Both the position numbers and the translations under genes were made by a program. The notes below the pieces were generated by a model. That model searched no databases and was not told where the DNA came from. It saw only the letters and a list, made by a program, of their open reading frames with translations. Positions 18,001 through 25,271 of a DNA stretch of 48,604 nucleotides are shown here, in pieces (position 1 is the first letter of the stretch; each line of letters starts with the position of its first letter). This DNA is from an uncultured Clostridia bacterium (GTDB lineage Bacteria; Bacillota; Clostridia; TANB77; CAG-508): NCBI GenBank assembly GCA_949948835.1, contig CATLHF010000013.1:1-48604 (forward strand), read 5' to 3'.

Positions 18001-19398
18001 TTCTTCTACTACTTCGCCATTTTTGTATATAACTGCTCCTAATTCTGTAATTTTATTGGTACGAAACGATAATCCTGTTGTTTCAATGTCTAATACACAA
18101 TATTCCGTATCAATGCTTTGTTTTTTTGGAAATGATACACTTGGTGTTTTATCTGGAACAAGATAAGCTTCTACTCCATAAATTACTTTCATGTCTTTGT
18201 TATCTCTACCTAGTAGTTTGTATGCTTCTGGGAAAGCTTGTACTACTCCATGGTCAGTAATGGCAATCGATTTCCATCCCCATTTCATTGCTCTTTTAAT
18301 TAGGTCTGCTGCAGATGTCATTCCATCCATTTGGCTCATTTGTGTATGCATATGTAGTTCGACTCTTTTTACTTCAGCATGGTCTTGCCTTTCTTGTTTT
18401 TTCTTACCTGGTGCTTCTACAATAACATTTGCAATCATTCCAATTTCTTTTGCAAATGGGTCAAATTGAGCTGTTCCAGAAAGTCTAACTGCACTCGCTT
18501 CTTTTAATCTTGCCATTACTTTTGGTGTTTTTTCTTCTTCTACAAAAGCTTTGCAGGTAATTGTACTTGTTCCATCATATACATCAAACATTACTAAAAA
18601 TTTACCACTCTTTAATTGCCTTGAATCGATGTTTAGTATTTCACCTTCTATGGCAACTTTTCCACTATCAATTGAGATATCATTCACTTTCACAAGTGTA
18701 TCTTTTATGTTGGCATTTCTTCCTAAAATTAATGGTGTCTTTTCTTCTGGCTCTTCTTGTATTGGTAATGGCTCTTCTTGGGTTGTTATTTCTTCCATTG
18801 CCTTTTCTTCCAATACTTCTTCTGCTTCTTCCTCCAGAATAGCTTCACTAATTGCTTTTTCAATTTCGTATTTCTGAGTTAATTCACATTTTTGCTGTAT
18901 TTTTTTCATTTCTTCTTCTTGTAATTCTTCTACATAGGTTACCTTATATGATTTTCCATATAAACTTTTTAGTGTGTTTTCTAAAGCTTTATCAAATCCT
19001 CTTGCTGTCAAAAAATCAGCACCTTTTACTGCAAGTAAAACTTGTGCAAAATTATCTTTTATATTTATTTTGCTATTATGTAATAAAAATTCAGTAAACG
19101 GATACTTATGTGCTACATATTTTACAATCTGTTTCCATTCTTTACTAATTTCTGGTATAGCAACACTTTCATCGTATTGTACATCAATTTCTATATTTTC
19201 AATATTAAAACGTTCTTTTAAATATTTTTCAAATGTTAATAAATCATTTGGCATAAGATAGGCATGCGAAAACAAATCAATTTCAAGTTTATTACTTTTT
19301 TTAAACAAATTGATTTCTTTAATATTCGCTTGTTTTAACTTAGATTCCGTCTGATAATCGCCAAAAATTTCTCCTACTGTTTTCATATTTTCTGCCAT
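15046..19398 (-). CDS. polC: DNA polymerase III alpha subunit, Gram-positive PolC type
   Basis: 1450 residues, full length. In order: an N-terminal region, an OB-fold near 230-330 (VAIEGEILNIDSRQLKSGKF), a PHP domain (VELHMHTQMSQMDG) interrupted by a DEDD proofreading exonuclease (YCVLDIETTGLSFRTNK, IVAHNADFDVGFI), and the polymerase core. The core has VGSRGSVGSSFVANM, a zinc finger (CPNCKYS ... CPQCGHK), DIDLNFSGDYQ and a C-terminal helix-hairpin-helix. It is the replicative polymerase of low-GC Gram-positives. No in-frame CGG codon occurs in its 1450 codons. It would normally follow rseP and proS; here a decayed toxin-antitoxin pair stands in between. Confidence 0.98.
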   Translation of the reverse strand: MAENMKTVGEIFGDYQTESKLKQANIKEINLFKKSNKLEIDLFSHAYLMPNDLLTFEKYLKERFNIENIEIDVQYDESVAIPEISKEWKQIVKYVAHKYPFTEFLLHNSKINIKDNFAQVLLAVKGADFLTARGFDKALENTLKSLYGKSYKVTYVEELQEEEMKKIQQKCELTQKYEIEKAISEAILEEEAEEVLEEKAMEEITTQEEPLPIQEEPEEKTPLILGRNANIKDTLVKVNDISIDSGKVAIEGEILNIDSRQLKSGKFLVMFDVYDGTSTITCKAFVEEEKTPKVMARLKEASAVRLSGTAQFDPFAKEIGMIANVIVEAPGKKKQERQDHAEVKRVELHMHTQMSQMDGMTSAADLIKRAMKWGWKSIAITDHGVVQAFPEAYKLLGRDNKDMKVIYGVEAYLVPDKTPSVSFPKKQSIDTEYCVLDIETTGLSFRTNKITELGAVIYKNGEVVEEFEHFVNPEMPIPEEVVEVTHITDDMVKDAPTIEEILPKFLEFIGDRVIVAHNADFDVGFIKYYAEKLGYKLENTYIDTLRLAKDLFPDYKKYKLGIIADKLGIQVDVAHRALDDVITLVKVFKVMLDMLKEKGAKIVDDIDKLEEGQADFKKLPSYHAIILATNYVGLKNLYKLISLSHLHYFYKKPRILKSIYKQYSEGLIIGSACEAGELYRAIVAGKSDEEVEAIAKDYDYLEIQPNGNNMFMVRNGTVPDEKALEDINKKIVALGEKLGKLVVATCDVHFMDPQDEIYRRILMAGQGYDDADEQAPLYLRTTNEMIEEFKYLGLDKAYEVVVTNTNKIADLCENISPISPEKCPPYIEGCEQQIEDIAMTKAKELYGDPLPDLVKERLDKELQSIIKNGFSVMYIIAQKLVWKSNEDGYIVGSRGSVGSSFVANMTGITEVNSLPPHYRCPNCKYSDFTDYGYKNGFDLPDKECPQCGHKLDKDGMDIPFETFLGFNGDKEPDIDLNFSGDYQAKAHKYTEVIFGKGTTFKAGTVGTVADKTAYGYVKKYYEERQVPVNSAEVLRISKGCTGIKRTTGQHPGGIIVVPKGREIYEFCPVQHPADDPKSDIITTHFDYHSIDQNLLKLDILGHDDPTVIRMLQDITGIDPTKIPLDDKETMSIFSSTDALGVTPEQIHSEVGSFGVPEFGTKFVRGMLLDTKPKTFDELIRISGLSHGTDVWLGNAQSLIQEGTVTLNEAICCRDDIMIYLMKKGLEPNPAFKIMETVRKGKALKDPEKWAGYVKMMKEHNVPDWYIKSCEKIKYMFPKAHAAAYVTNAFRIAWFKVHKPLAYYAAYFSIRSKAFDSDVMCHGKEKVKNKMKEIEMMGNSATQKDKDMYDDLEIVWEMYERGFEFLPIDLYNSHSKNFLIQDEKIRPPLSSIPGLGGVAADSIVEARKDGKFMSIDDLKIRSKAGKSVIEMLTNAGCLDGMSQSNQMSLFG

Positions 19399-19550
19399 TT
19401 ATAATGCCTCCCTTAAACTTAAGGACTATTGTATCATATCAAATAAAAATATGGAACAGCAAATATTTAATTTTTAAAATTTGTTTTGGATTTTATTTAA
19501 GTTGTAATTTTGATTGTATTTTAAATATATGTGATTAGAATATTTAGACT

Positions 19551-19792
19551 TTACTGAAAAATATCAGAAACACGAATTGTATCTTTTTCTGTTATGTATA
19601 AAACCATATCATTTTGAATTGAAATTTTTCGATATGGAACTTCTCAAAACCTCGGATACATTTTAGGAAATATTTTAAGGTCCTCTGTTTTGATAAAATA
19701 ATATGATAAAAATTCTTTTGAATATAATATTGACTTTCATTTATTCTTCTCATTGATTCTCTGAATTTCTCTGAATAAATAGCTCTATTCAT
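19551..19792 (-). pseudogene. Decayed RelE/ParE-type toxin
   Basis: The frame from the ATG at 19792 reads MNRAIYSEKFRESMRRINE, a typical start of ParE/RelE toxins, up to about residue 42. The rest of the fold continues in another frame: FPKMYPRF, a TGA, then EVPYRKISIQNDMVLYIT and VSDIFQ, ending at TAA 19551. So there is one frameshift and one internal stop. No CGG codon is involved, unlike the frame breaks described at 27-34 kb. The open frame starts a few bases upstream of the end of the antitoxin remnant, the usual toxin-antitoxin arrangement. Confidence 0.65.
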
Positions 19793-20000
19793 TTTGCATC
19801 ATCTCAAATTCTTCGATATCTTGTTCAAATTCTTTTACTAATTCCTCATACGTATAATATCGTCCTGCCGCAAAATCTTCTTCTACTTCTCTAAGTGATT
19901 GTCTTACAAATTCCTTATACTCTTTATCTTGTCATACTTTTTCTTCTAGATACTCTTTTAAATTAAATATCTTCTTTAATTTTAATTCTCGTACATTTAT
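19785..20000 (-). pseudogene. Decayed type II antitoxin partner
   Basis: The frame VRELKLKKIFNLKEYLEEKV, an in-frame TGA at 19934-19932, then QDKEYKEFVRQSLREVEEDF and AAGRYYTYEELVKEFEQDIE, resembles small antitoxins paired with RelE/ParE toxins. No start codon remains (ATA at the expected place). It overlaps the toxin remnant by eight bases. Together the two explain most of the 660 bp gap between polC and rseP; 19399-19550 holds only AT-rich polC leader sequence. Confidence 0.55.
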
Positions 20001-20026
20001 GATTTTCCTTCACTTCCTTTCTTAGC

Positions 20027-20057
20027 AAAAAAAGAGTCGATTTTTGTCGACCCTTTT
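20027..20057 (-). terminator. Terminator of the pyrH-rseP operon
   Basis: GTCGA and TCGAC, extended by A and T runs with one mismatch (AAAAAGAGTCGA ... TGTCGACCCTTTTT), form a hairpin four bases after the rseP stop. It separates this operon from the toxin-antitoxin remnant and polC. Confidence 0.75.
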
Positions 20058-20060
20058 TTG

Positions 20061-21326
20061 TTAAAATATTCTTAATATATCATTATATGTTACAAAAATG
20101 GTTAATCCAATTAAAATAGCAAATCCTATCATTTGAATATTGATTTCTGTTTTTTCTTTCATTGGTTTTCTACGAATTGCTTCTATTAAGTAGATAACTA
20201 CTTTTCCTCCATCTAATGGTGGGAATGGTAGTAAATTTGTAACACCAAGAGATAACGAAATAAGTGCAAGTAGGTAAATAAAATCTTCTATTCCTTGTGT
20301 TTTTGCAACCATAGTAGAAATTCCAATTGGTCCTGTTAATTGGTTGGTTGATACTTTTCCTGTAAATAACATTTTTAGATTTTCGATAATGGATGTTGAA
20401 AAATCGACCGTGTTCCAGAATCCATAATAGATATTGTTTACAAAAGTATCTTCCGCTTGTTCAAAATTAATTCCTAACAAATAGGTATATGATACATTTG
20501 CTTCTACTTTAATTTCTTTTATTTCTTCTTTTCGTTTGATCGTAAATAAAATCTCATTCGTTTCTGCCTCGTTAATGAATGTTACAACTTGATATGGATT
20601 TTCTCCTACCTCTTTTCCATTTACTTGTAGAATCACATCTCCTACTTCAATTCCACTTTTTTCTGCTGGACTATTCGGATATAATGCAACAATTTCAGTT
20701 GTTAGATTTTCTCCTTCTACCCCCAAATAAATACCTGTATCTTTTCCTTCTACTGTTTTTGGTTGTACATGATATTCTAGCAATTCTCCATTTCTTTTTA
20801 CCTGTATTACAACTTCTTTTCCCTCTGATGCTTGCATAATATCGGTAACATCTTGTTTTTGATGAATTCTTTTTCCATTAATTCGAATGATTTCATCTCC
20901 CGCAAGAATACCTACTTGTTCTGCAGCATAATTTGGTTCTACCATTTCAATTTTTTGTGATACATTTCCACCCACTGTAGAAACCAAACAAAAATATACC
21001 AATAATCCAAATATGATATTTACTATTCCTCCAGCAAGTACAATCGCAATTCTTCTTGGAATACTCGTTTTACTAAAAGACCCTTCAACATCTGAACGTT
21101 CTTCTTCACCTTCCATGCTAACAAAACCACCTAGTGGTATTAGTCTTAATGCGTACTTTGTTTTTGTATTTTTACTTCTCCATATCGTAGGTCCAAATCC
21201 AATAGCAAACTCATTTACCGTTACCTTACAAAGTTTTGCAACCAGAAAATGTCCTCCTTCATGAATAAAGATAAGAAATCCTAATAAAAAGATTACTTTT
21301 ATGGCTATTACTAAAAAACTTAACAA
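20061..21326 (-). CDS. rseP: Site-2 intramembrane zinc metalloprotease RseP/RasP
   Basis: 421 residues. HEGGH in FLIFIHEGGHFLVAK gives the zinc site in the first helix and PFPPLDGGKV supplies the third ligand. Two PDZ regions lie between (near 105-180 and 195-270), more than the single PDZ of many Gram-positive members. The start codon is TTG at 21326, preceded by GGAGG. It cleaves membrane-bound anti-sigma factors and signal-peptide remnants within the membrane. In many Firmicutes dxr stands between cdsA and rseP; here the gap is 11 bp and dxr is absent. Confidence 0.95.
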   Translation of the reverse strand: MLSFLVIAIKVIFLLGFLIFIHEGGHFLVAKLCKVTVNEFAIGFGPTIWRSKNTKTKYALRLIPLGGFVSMEGEEERSDVEGSFSKTSIPRRIAIVLAGGIVNIIFGLLVYFCLVSTVGGNVSQKIEMVEPNYAAEQVGILAGDEIIRINGKRIHQKQDVTDIMQASEGKEVVIQVKRNGELLEYHVQPKTVEGKDTGIYLGVEGENLTTEIVALYPNSPAEKSGIEVGDVILQVNGKEVGENPYQVVTFINEAETNEILFTIKRKEEIKEIKVEANVSYTYLLGINFEQAEDTFVNNIYYGFWNTVDFSTSIIENLKMLFTGKVSTNQLTGPIGISTMVAKTQGIEDFIYLLALISLSLGVTNLLPFPPLDGGKVVIYLIEAIRRKPMKEKTEINIQMIGFAILIGLTIFVTYNDILRIF

Positions 21327-21337
21327 ATCGTTTCCTC

Positions 21338-22141
21338 CTATAATAATCTTAAAAGCATATATGCAAACGGTGCAATAAAAATCACACTATCTAGTCTATC
21401 AAGCATTCCACCATGCCCTGGAATTAAGTTGCTAAAATCCTTTATTCCTACATGTCTTTTAATGCTAGATGCTGCAAAATCTCCAATCTGTCCAACAACA
21501 CTTAGTACAATTTCAACTAATACTATTGTTATGTATGAAAAATTCATGTGAAATACCATGTTAAAAAAGAAGGCCAATCCTACTCCAAAAAGAATAGCAC
21601 CAAATATTCCTCCAATACACCCTTCAATCGTTTTGTTTGGACTAATTTTGCTGAATTTGTGTTTACCAAATCCTTTTCCAATTAAATAAGCAAATATATC
21701 GGTTCCCCATGCAGCAGCCAATACAAACCATACTAAAAATTTTCCGTATTCCATAGCATGAATTAATGGTACAAACATTAAGAATAATGAAATATAGCAA
21801 ATCCCAAAAAAGGTAATAGCAATATCGTTTATATTGGTTTTCATATTACTTAAAATAACTTGTAAGAATAATATGGTAATTCCCACTGGCATTAACACAC
21901 TAACAATCGTAATAGCATGTTGTACTGGAATAACATGAATTAAGGCAATCAATGCAGATGCAATATATCCCATCCAAATAACGGGATTTGCTTTTCCTTT
22001 GAACGCATTAAAATATTCATGTAAACTTAATCCTGCCACAATTGCAAATGTAATATCTACTACATAAGTATTACCTAAAACCAAAATTATAACCACAAGT
22101 GGCATACCAACAAGTGCAGAAACCCATCTTTTTATATCCAT
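21338..22141 (-). CDS. cdsA: Phosphatidate cytidylyltransferase
   Basis: 267 residues with about seven membrane helices. The C-terminal family signature is visible as SSIKRHVGIKDFSNLIPGHGGMLDRLDS. It makes CDP-diacylglycerol from CTP and phosphatidate, the branch point of phospholipid synthesis. It sits 18 bp after uppS in the conserved operon. Confidence 0.95.
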   Translation of the reverse strand: MDIKRWVSALVGMPLVVIILVLGNTYVVDITFAIVAGLSLHEYFNAFKGKANPVIWMGYIASALIALIHVIPVQHAITIVSVLMPVGITILFLQVILSNMKTNINDIAITFFGICYISLFLMFVPLIHAMEYGKFLVWFVLAAAWGTDIFAYLIGKGFGKHKFSKISPNKTIEGCIGGIFGAILFGVGLAFFFNMVFHMNFSYITIVLVEIVLSVVGQIGDFAASSIKRHVGIKDFSNLIPGHGGMLDRLDSVIFIAPFAYMLLRLL

Positions 22142-22159
22142 ATGTATCTTACCCTTTCT

Positions 22160-22879
22160 TTATTTTCCTTTTTTAATTGTTCTATTTTGATATTCCTTTA
22201 TCGCAAATAGCAAATCTTCTTCTGTAAAATCTGGCCAATTTTTTTCCATAAATAAGAACTCAGAATAAATCGTTTGCCATGGTAAAAATCCACTTGTTCG
22301 AATTTGTCCACTTGTTCGAATTACCAAATCTGGATCTGGTTGTTCTTTGGTATATAGGTGATTTGTTACCATTTCTTCTGAAATATCTTCTATTGATATG
22401 TTACCATTTTTTGCTTCTTCTGCAATTTCTTTTACTGCTTTTACGATTTCTGCTCTTCCACCATAATTTAAAGCAACATTAAAAGTAACTCCTGTATTAT
22501 TTTTTGTCCTTTTAATGGCATTATCAATACTTCTTTGTAGTCCTTTTGATAAAGCAGATTTATCGCCTAACATTTTTACTCGAATATTTTCAGTATCTGC
22601 ACGTTTTGCAAAATCATCTAAATAAGTTTGTAGTAAAAGCATTAATGCCCCTACTTCCTCTTTGGTACGATTCCAATTTTCAGTAGAAAAAGCATATACA
22701 GTAAGATGTTTAATTCCAATTTTATTGGCGTATCTTACCATATTTTCTAATACTTTAGCTCCTTCTTTATGTCCAAGCTTTGGGTCTAACCCTCGTTTTC
22801 TTGCCCAAGTACGATTTCCATCCATAATAATAGCAATATGACTTGGTAATCTCTCTTGGTCAATTTCTTGTATTGTCAT
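22160..22879 (-). CDS. uppS: Undecaprenyl diphosphate synthase
   Basis: 239 residues. HIAIIMDGNRTWARKRG carries the catalytic aspartate and the DGN-x-RWA type motif. HLTVYAFSTENWNR and LVIRTSGQIRTSGFLPWQ, followed by YSEFLF and WPDFTEEDL, complete the cis-prenyltransferase signature. It makes the C55 lipid carrier used by peptidoglycan, the glycan operon and the LCP ligase of this window. Confidence 0.96.
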   Translation of the reverse strand: MTIQEIDQERLPSHIAIIMDGNRTWARKRGLDPKLGHKEGAKVLENMVRYANKIGIKHLTVYAFSTENWNRTKEEVGALMLLLQTYLDDFAKRADTENIRVKMLGDKSALSKGLQRSIDNAIKRTKNNTGVTFNVALNYGGRAEIVKAVKEIAEEAKNGNISIEDISEEMVTNHLYTKEQPDPDLVIRTSGQIRTSGFLPWQTIYSEFLFMEKNWPDFTEEDLLFAIKEYQNRTIKKGK

Positions 22880-22888
22880 AATTATCTC

Positions 22889-23443
22889 CTATACACTCAT
22901 AATTTCTTTTTCTTTATTTGCTGTAATAGAATCAATTTCTTCTATTTTTTTATCGGTTATTTTTTGAATATTTTCTTCAGCATTTCTTAAATCATCTTCT
23001 GTAATAAGAGATTCTTTTTGTTGTTTTTTAAATTCATCAATTCCATCTCTACGAATCGAACGAATCGCAACTTTTGCTTCTTCTGCCATTTTTTTAATAT
23101 CTTTTACTAATTCTTTTCTTCTTTCCTCATTTAATTCTGGGAAGGATAGACGAATTACTTTTCCATCATTATTTGGATTAATTCCTATATCAGATGCTAA
23201 AATTGCTCTTTCAATTTCTTTTAAAATACTTGCATCCCATGGTTGAATAACAATTAGTCTTGCTTCTGGAACAGAGATTCCAGCCACTTGGCTAATTGGT
23301 GTTTCCACTCCGTAATAATCTACTTTTACTTTATTTAGAATAGCAGGGTTTGCCCTTCCTGCTCTTACTGTCGCTAAATTCTCTGCATATACATTAATTG
23401 ATTTCTCCATTTTTTCTTCCATAAACTTATAATCCATAATCAT
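22889..23443 (-). CDS. frr: Ribosome recycling factor
   Basis: 184 residues, normal length. [23 protein letters not shown] and the C-terminal coiled-coil helices ([27 protein letters not shown] region) are characteristic. With EF-G it splits ribosomes after termination. GGAGAG precedes two closely spaced ATG codons (23443 and 23437), either of which may be used. Confidence 0.96.
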   Translation of the reverse strand: MIMDYKFMEEKMEKSINVYAENLATVRAGRANPAILNKVKVDYYGVETPISQVAGISVPEARLIVIQPWDASILKEIERAILASDIGINPNNDGKVIRLSFPELNEERRKELVKDIKKMAEEAKVAIRSIRRDGIDEFKKQQKESLITEDDLRNAEENIQKITDKKIEEIDSITANKEKEIMSV

Positions 23444-23456
23444 TTCTCTCCTTTTT

Positions 23457-23530
23457 GATGATTTTAGGGACGGGGGTAAAAATCACCTTTTTTATGAATG
23501 ATGATTTTTACCCCCGTCCCTAAAATCATC
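23457..23530. repeat. Long perfect palindrome (REP-like hairpin) between pyrH and frr
   Basis: 29-base arms (23457-23485 and 23502-23530) pair without a mismatch around a 16-base loop. They contain GGGACGGGGGTAAAAATCA and its inverse. The GGGAC..GTCCC base resembles repetitive palindromes spread by REP-associated (Y1) transposases. It is GC-rich compared with its surroundings and lies inside an otherwise tight operon, so it could also act as a terminator or mRNA-stability element. Confidence 0.7.
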
Positions 23531-23542
23531 ATTCACTTTTCA

Positions 23543-24250
23543 TTATTTTACGATTGTTCCAATTTTTTCGCCTTTTACAATCTTAATCATATTTTCTGGT
23601 TTATCAATTCCAAATACCATTAATGGAATTTGATTATCTCTACAAAGCGCTGTTGCTGTTGAATCCATTACTTTTAAATCTTTTGTTAAAATATCAGTAT
23701 AAGAAATTTCATCATATTTAATAGCTGTAGGATCTACTTTTGGGTCTGCAGAATATACACCATCAATTGTTTTAGCAAGTAAAATAACTTCTGCATTAAT
23801 TTCTGCTGCACGAAGTGCTGCTCCTGTATCGGTTGAGAAATATGGGTTTCCTGTTCCACAAGCAAATATAACAACTCTTCCTCTTTCTAAATGTTTTACA
23901 GCTTTTCTACGAATGTATGGCTCTGCAATTTGTCTCATTTCAATTGCTGTTTGTACTCTTGTTTTTAATTCTCTTGCTTCTAATGCATCTTGAAGTGCTA
24001 ATGCATTCATGGTTGTTGCAAGCATTCCCATATAGTCTGATGTTGTTCTTTCCATTTGATGTCCATATTTTCCTCTCCAGAAGTTTCCACCACCAACAAC
24101 AATTGCAACTTCTACTCCCATTTCGGTTAATTTTTTTACTTGGTCACAAATACTTCCTACTGTATCTGCATCAATTCCTGTTTTTCTGTCTCCTGCTAAT
24201 GCTTCTCCACTTAGTTTTAATAGTACTCTTTTATACTTCATGTCTTCCAC
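23543..24250 (-). CDS. pyrH: UMP kinase
   Basis: 235 residues. [29 protein letters not shown], and [20 protein letters not shown] match bacterial UMP kinases of the amino-acid-kinase fold, which phosphorylate UMP to UDP. The start is GTG at 24250 with GGGAGAG about ten bases before it; an ATG three codons inside is the alternative. It is first of the pyrH-frr-uppS-cdsA-rseP operon. Confidence 0.95.
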   Translation of the reverse strand: MEDMKYKRVLLKLSGEALAGDRKTGIDADTVGSICDQVKKLTEMGVEVAIVVGGGNFWRGKYGHQMERTTSDYMGMLATTMNALALQDALEARELKTRVQTAIEMRQIAEPYIRRKAVKHLERGRVVIFACGTGNPYFSTDTGAALRAAEINAEVILLAKTIDGVYSADPKVDPTAIKYDEISYTDILTKDLKVMDSTATALCRDNQIPLMVFGIDKPENMIKIVKGEKIGTIVK

Positions 24251-24347
24251 TTAAAATACACTCTCCCTAAATTATATTTTTTCGTTCCCTATTCTATCAT
24301 ATATCTTTTAAAAATTGCACTACTTTTTTAACAATTTCTTAATTTTC

Positions 24348-24376
24348 TTGTAAAATTCTTCCTGATTATATATAAT
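24348..24376 (+). promoter_or_regulatory. Promoter of the RluA-type gene, placed for a leaderless transcript
   Basis: TTGTAA (24348-24353), 17 bases, then a perfect TATAAT (24371-24376). The ATG at 24383 begins seven bases after the -10 box, exactly where transcription should start. No Shine-Dalgarno sequence exists before the ATG. Confidence 0.7.
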
Positions 24377-24382
24377 GTTTAT

Positions 24383-25237
24383 ATGAAAACTTTAATAATT
24401 GATGAAAAATATAATAATAAGAAATTAAATAATGTGTTGCAAAGTGAATTTCCATCACTTTCTATTAATACAATTTATAAGACTTTACGTAAAAAAGATA
24501 TTAAAGTAAATGGAAAACGTGTTAATACAGATATTACTCTTCTTACAGGAGATGCTGTTACTATTTATATTGTAGATTCTTTATTGTATGGTAAAAAAGA
24601 TTGTACTATTGTATATGAAGATGACTTTATTTTAGTGGTGGATAAACCGTCTGGTATTGAAGTAGTTGGTGAAAACAGTATAACAACTTTGCTTTGTGAT
24701 AAACTTTTGCAAGATGTTTATCCTTGTCACCGATTAGACCGTAATACGACTGGACTTGTTTTATTTGCAAAGACGAAAGAAGCTTTAAATGTTTTATTCG
24801 ATAAATTTAAAAATACAGAAATTTCTAAGCATTATGTTTGTCGTGTTTATGGAATTCCAAATACAAAAAAACAAACCTTAACTGCATATCTTTTTAAAGA
24901 TTCAAAAAAATCCCTTGTTTATATTTCAGATAAGCAAGAATCTGGCTATAGGAAAATAATAACAGGTTATGAAGTATTTAAAGAACTTGAAGATAATACT
25001 TGTTTATTAGATGTAACTTTACATACTGGTAGAACCCATCAAATTCGAGCTCATTTAGCACACATTGGTTATCCAATTATTGGTGATGGGAAATATGGAA
25101 AAAATGAAATAAATAAAATGTATGGAGCAAAAACTCAAAAATTATGTAGCTATAAAATGAAATTTAACTTTACGAAAGATGCTGGTATACTAAATTATCT
25201 AAATCATAAAGAATTTAAAATCGATTATCATTTTTAA
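24383..25237 (+). CDS. RluA-family 23S/tRNA pseudouridine synthase
   Basis: 284 residues. An S4-like RNA-binding domain occupies about residues 1-75 (SINTIYKTLRKKDIKVNGKRV). The catalytic domain has YPCHRLDRNTTGLVLFAKT with the catalytic aspartate, and TGRTHQIRAHLAHIGYPIIGDGKYG. It converts uridine to pseudouridine in rRNA or tRNA; the exact site cannot be told from sequence. It is one of only two clear plus-strand genes, divergent from pyrH. The mRNA is probably leaderless. Confidence 0.92.
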   Translation: MKTLIIDEKYNNKKLNNVLQSEFPSLSINTIYKTLRKKDIKVNGKRVNTDITLLTGDAVTIYIVDSLLYGKKDCTIVYEDDFILVVDKPSGIEVVGENSITTLLCDKLLQDVYPCHRLDRNTTGLVLFAKTKEALNVLFDKFKNTEISKHYVCRVYGIPNTKKQTLTAYLFKDSKKSLVYISDKQESGYRKIITGYEVFKELEDNTCLLDVTLHTGRTHQIRAHLAHIGYPIIGDGKYGKNEINKMYGAKTQKLCSYKMKFNFTKDAGILNYLNHKEFKIDYHF

Positions 25238-25238
25238 A

Positions 25239-25269
25239 AGAACCCTTAAACTATGTTAAGGGTTCTTAC
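25239..25269. terminator. Bidirectional terminator between convergent genes
   Basis: AGAACCCTTAA and TTAAGGGTTCT form a perfect 11-bp stem around a six-base loop with A and T flanks. It ends both the RluA gene and the opposing acyl-CoA ligase gene. Confidence 0.85.
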
Positions 25270-25271
25270 TT

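Noticed and set aside
18551..19261. Plus-strand open frames inside polC and many similar ones elsewhere
   Set aside because: They are shadows of minus-strand genes in AT-rich DNA, with no ribosome sites and no recognisable domains.
19785..20000. TGA read as tryptophan
   Set aside because: Two in-frame TGA codons occur in the toxin-antitoxin remnant, but other damage (frameshift, missing start) is present, and the PspC gene and the cupin end naturally at TGA.
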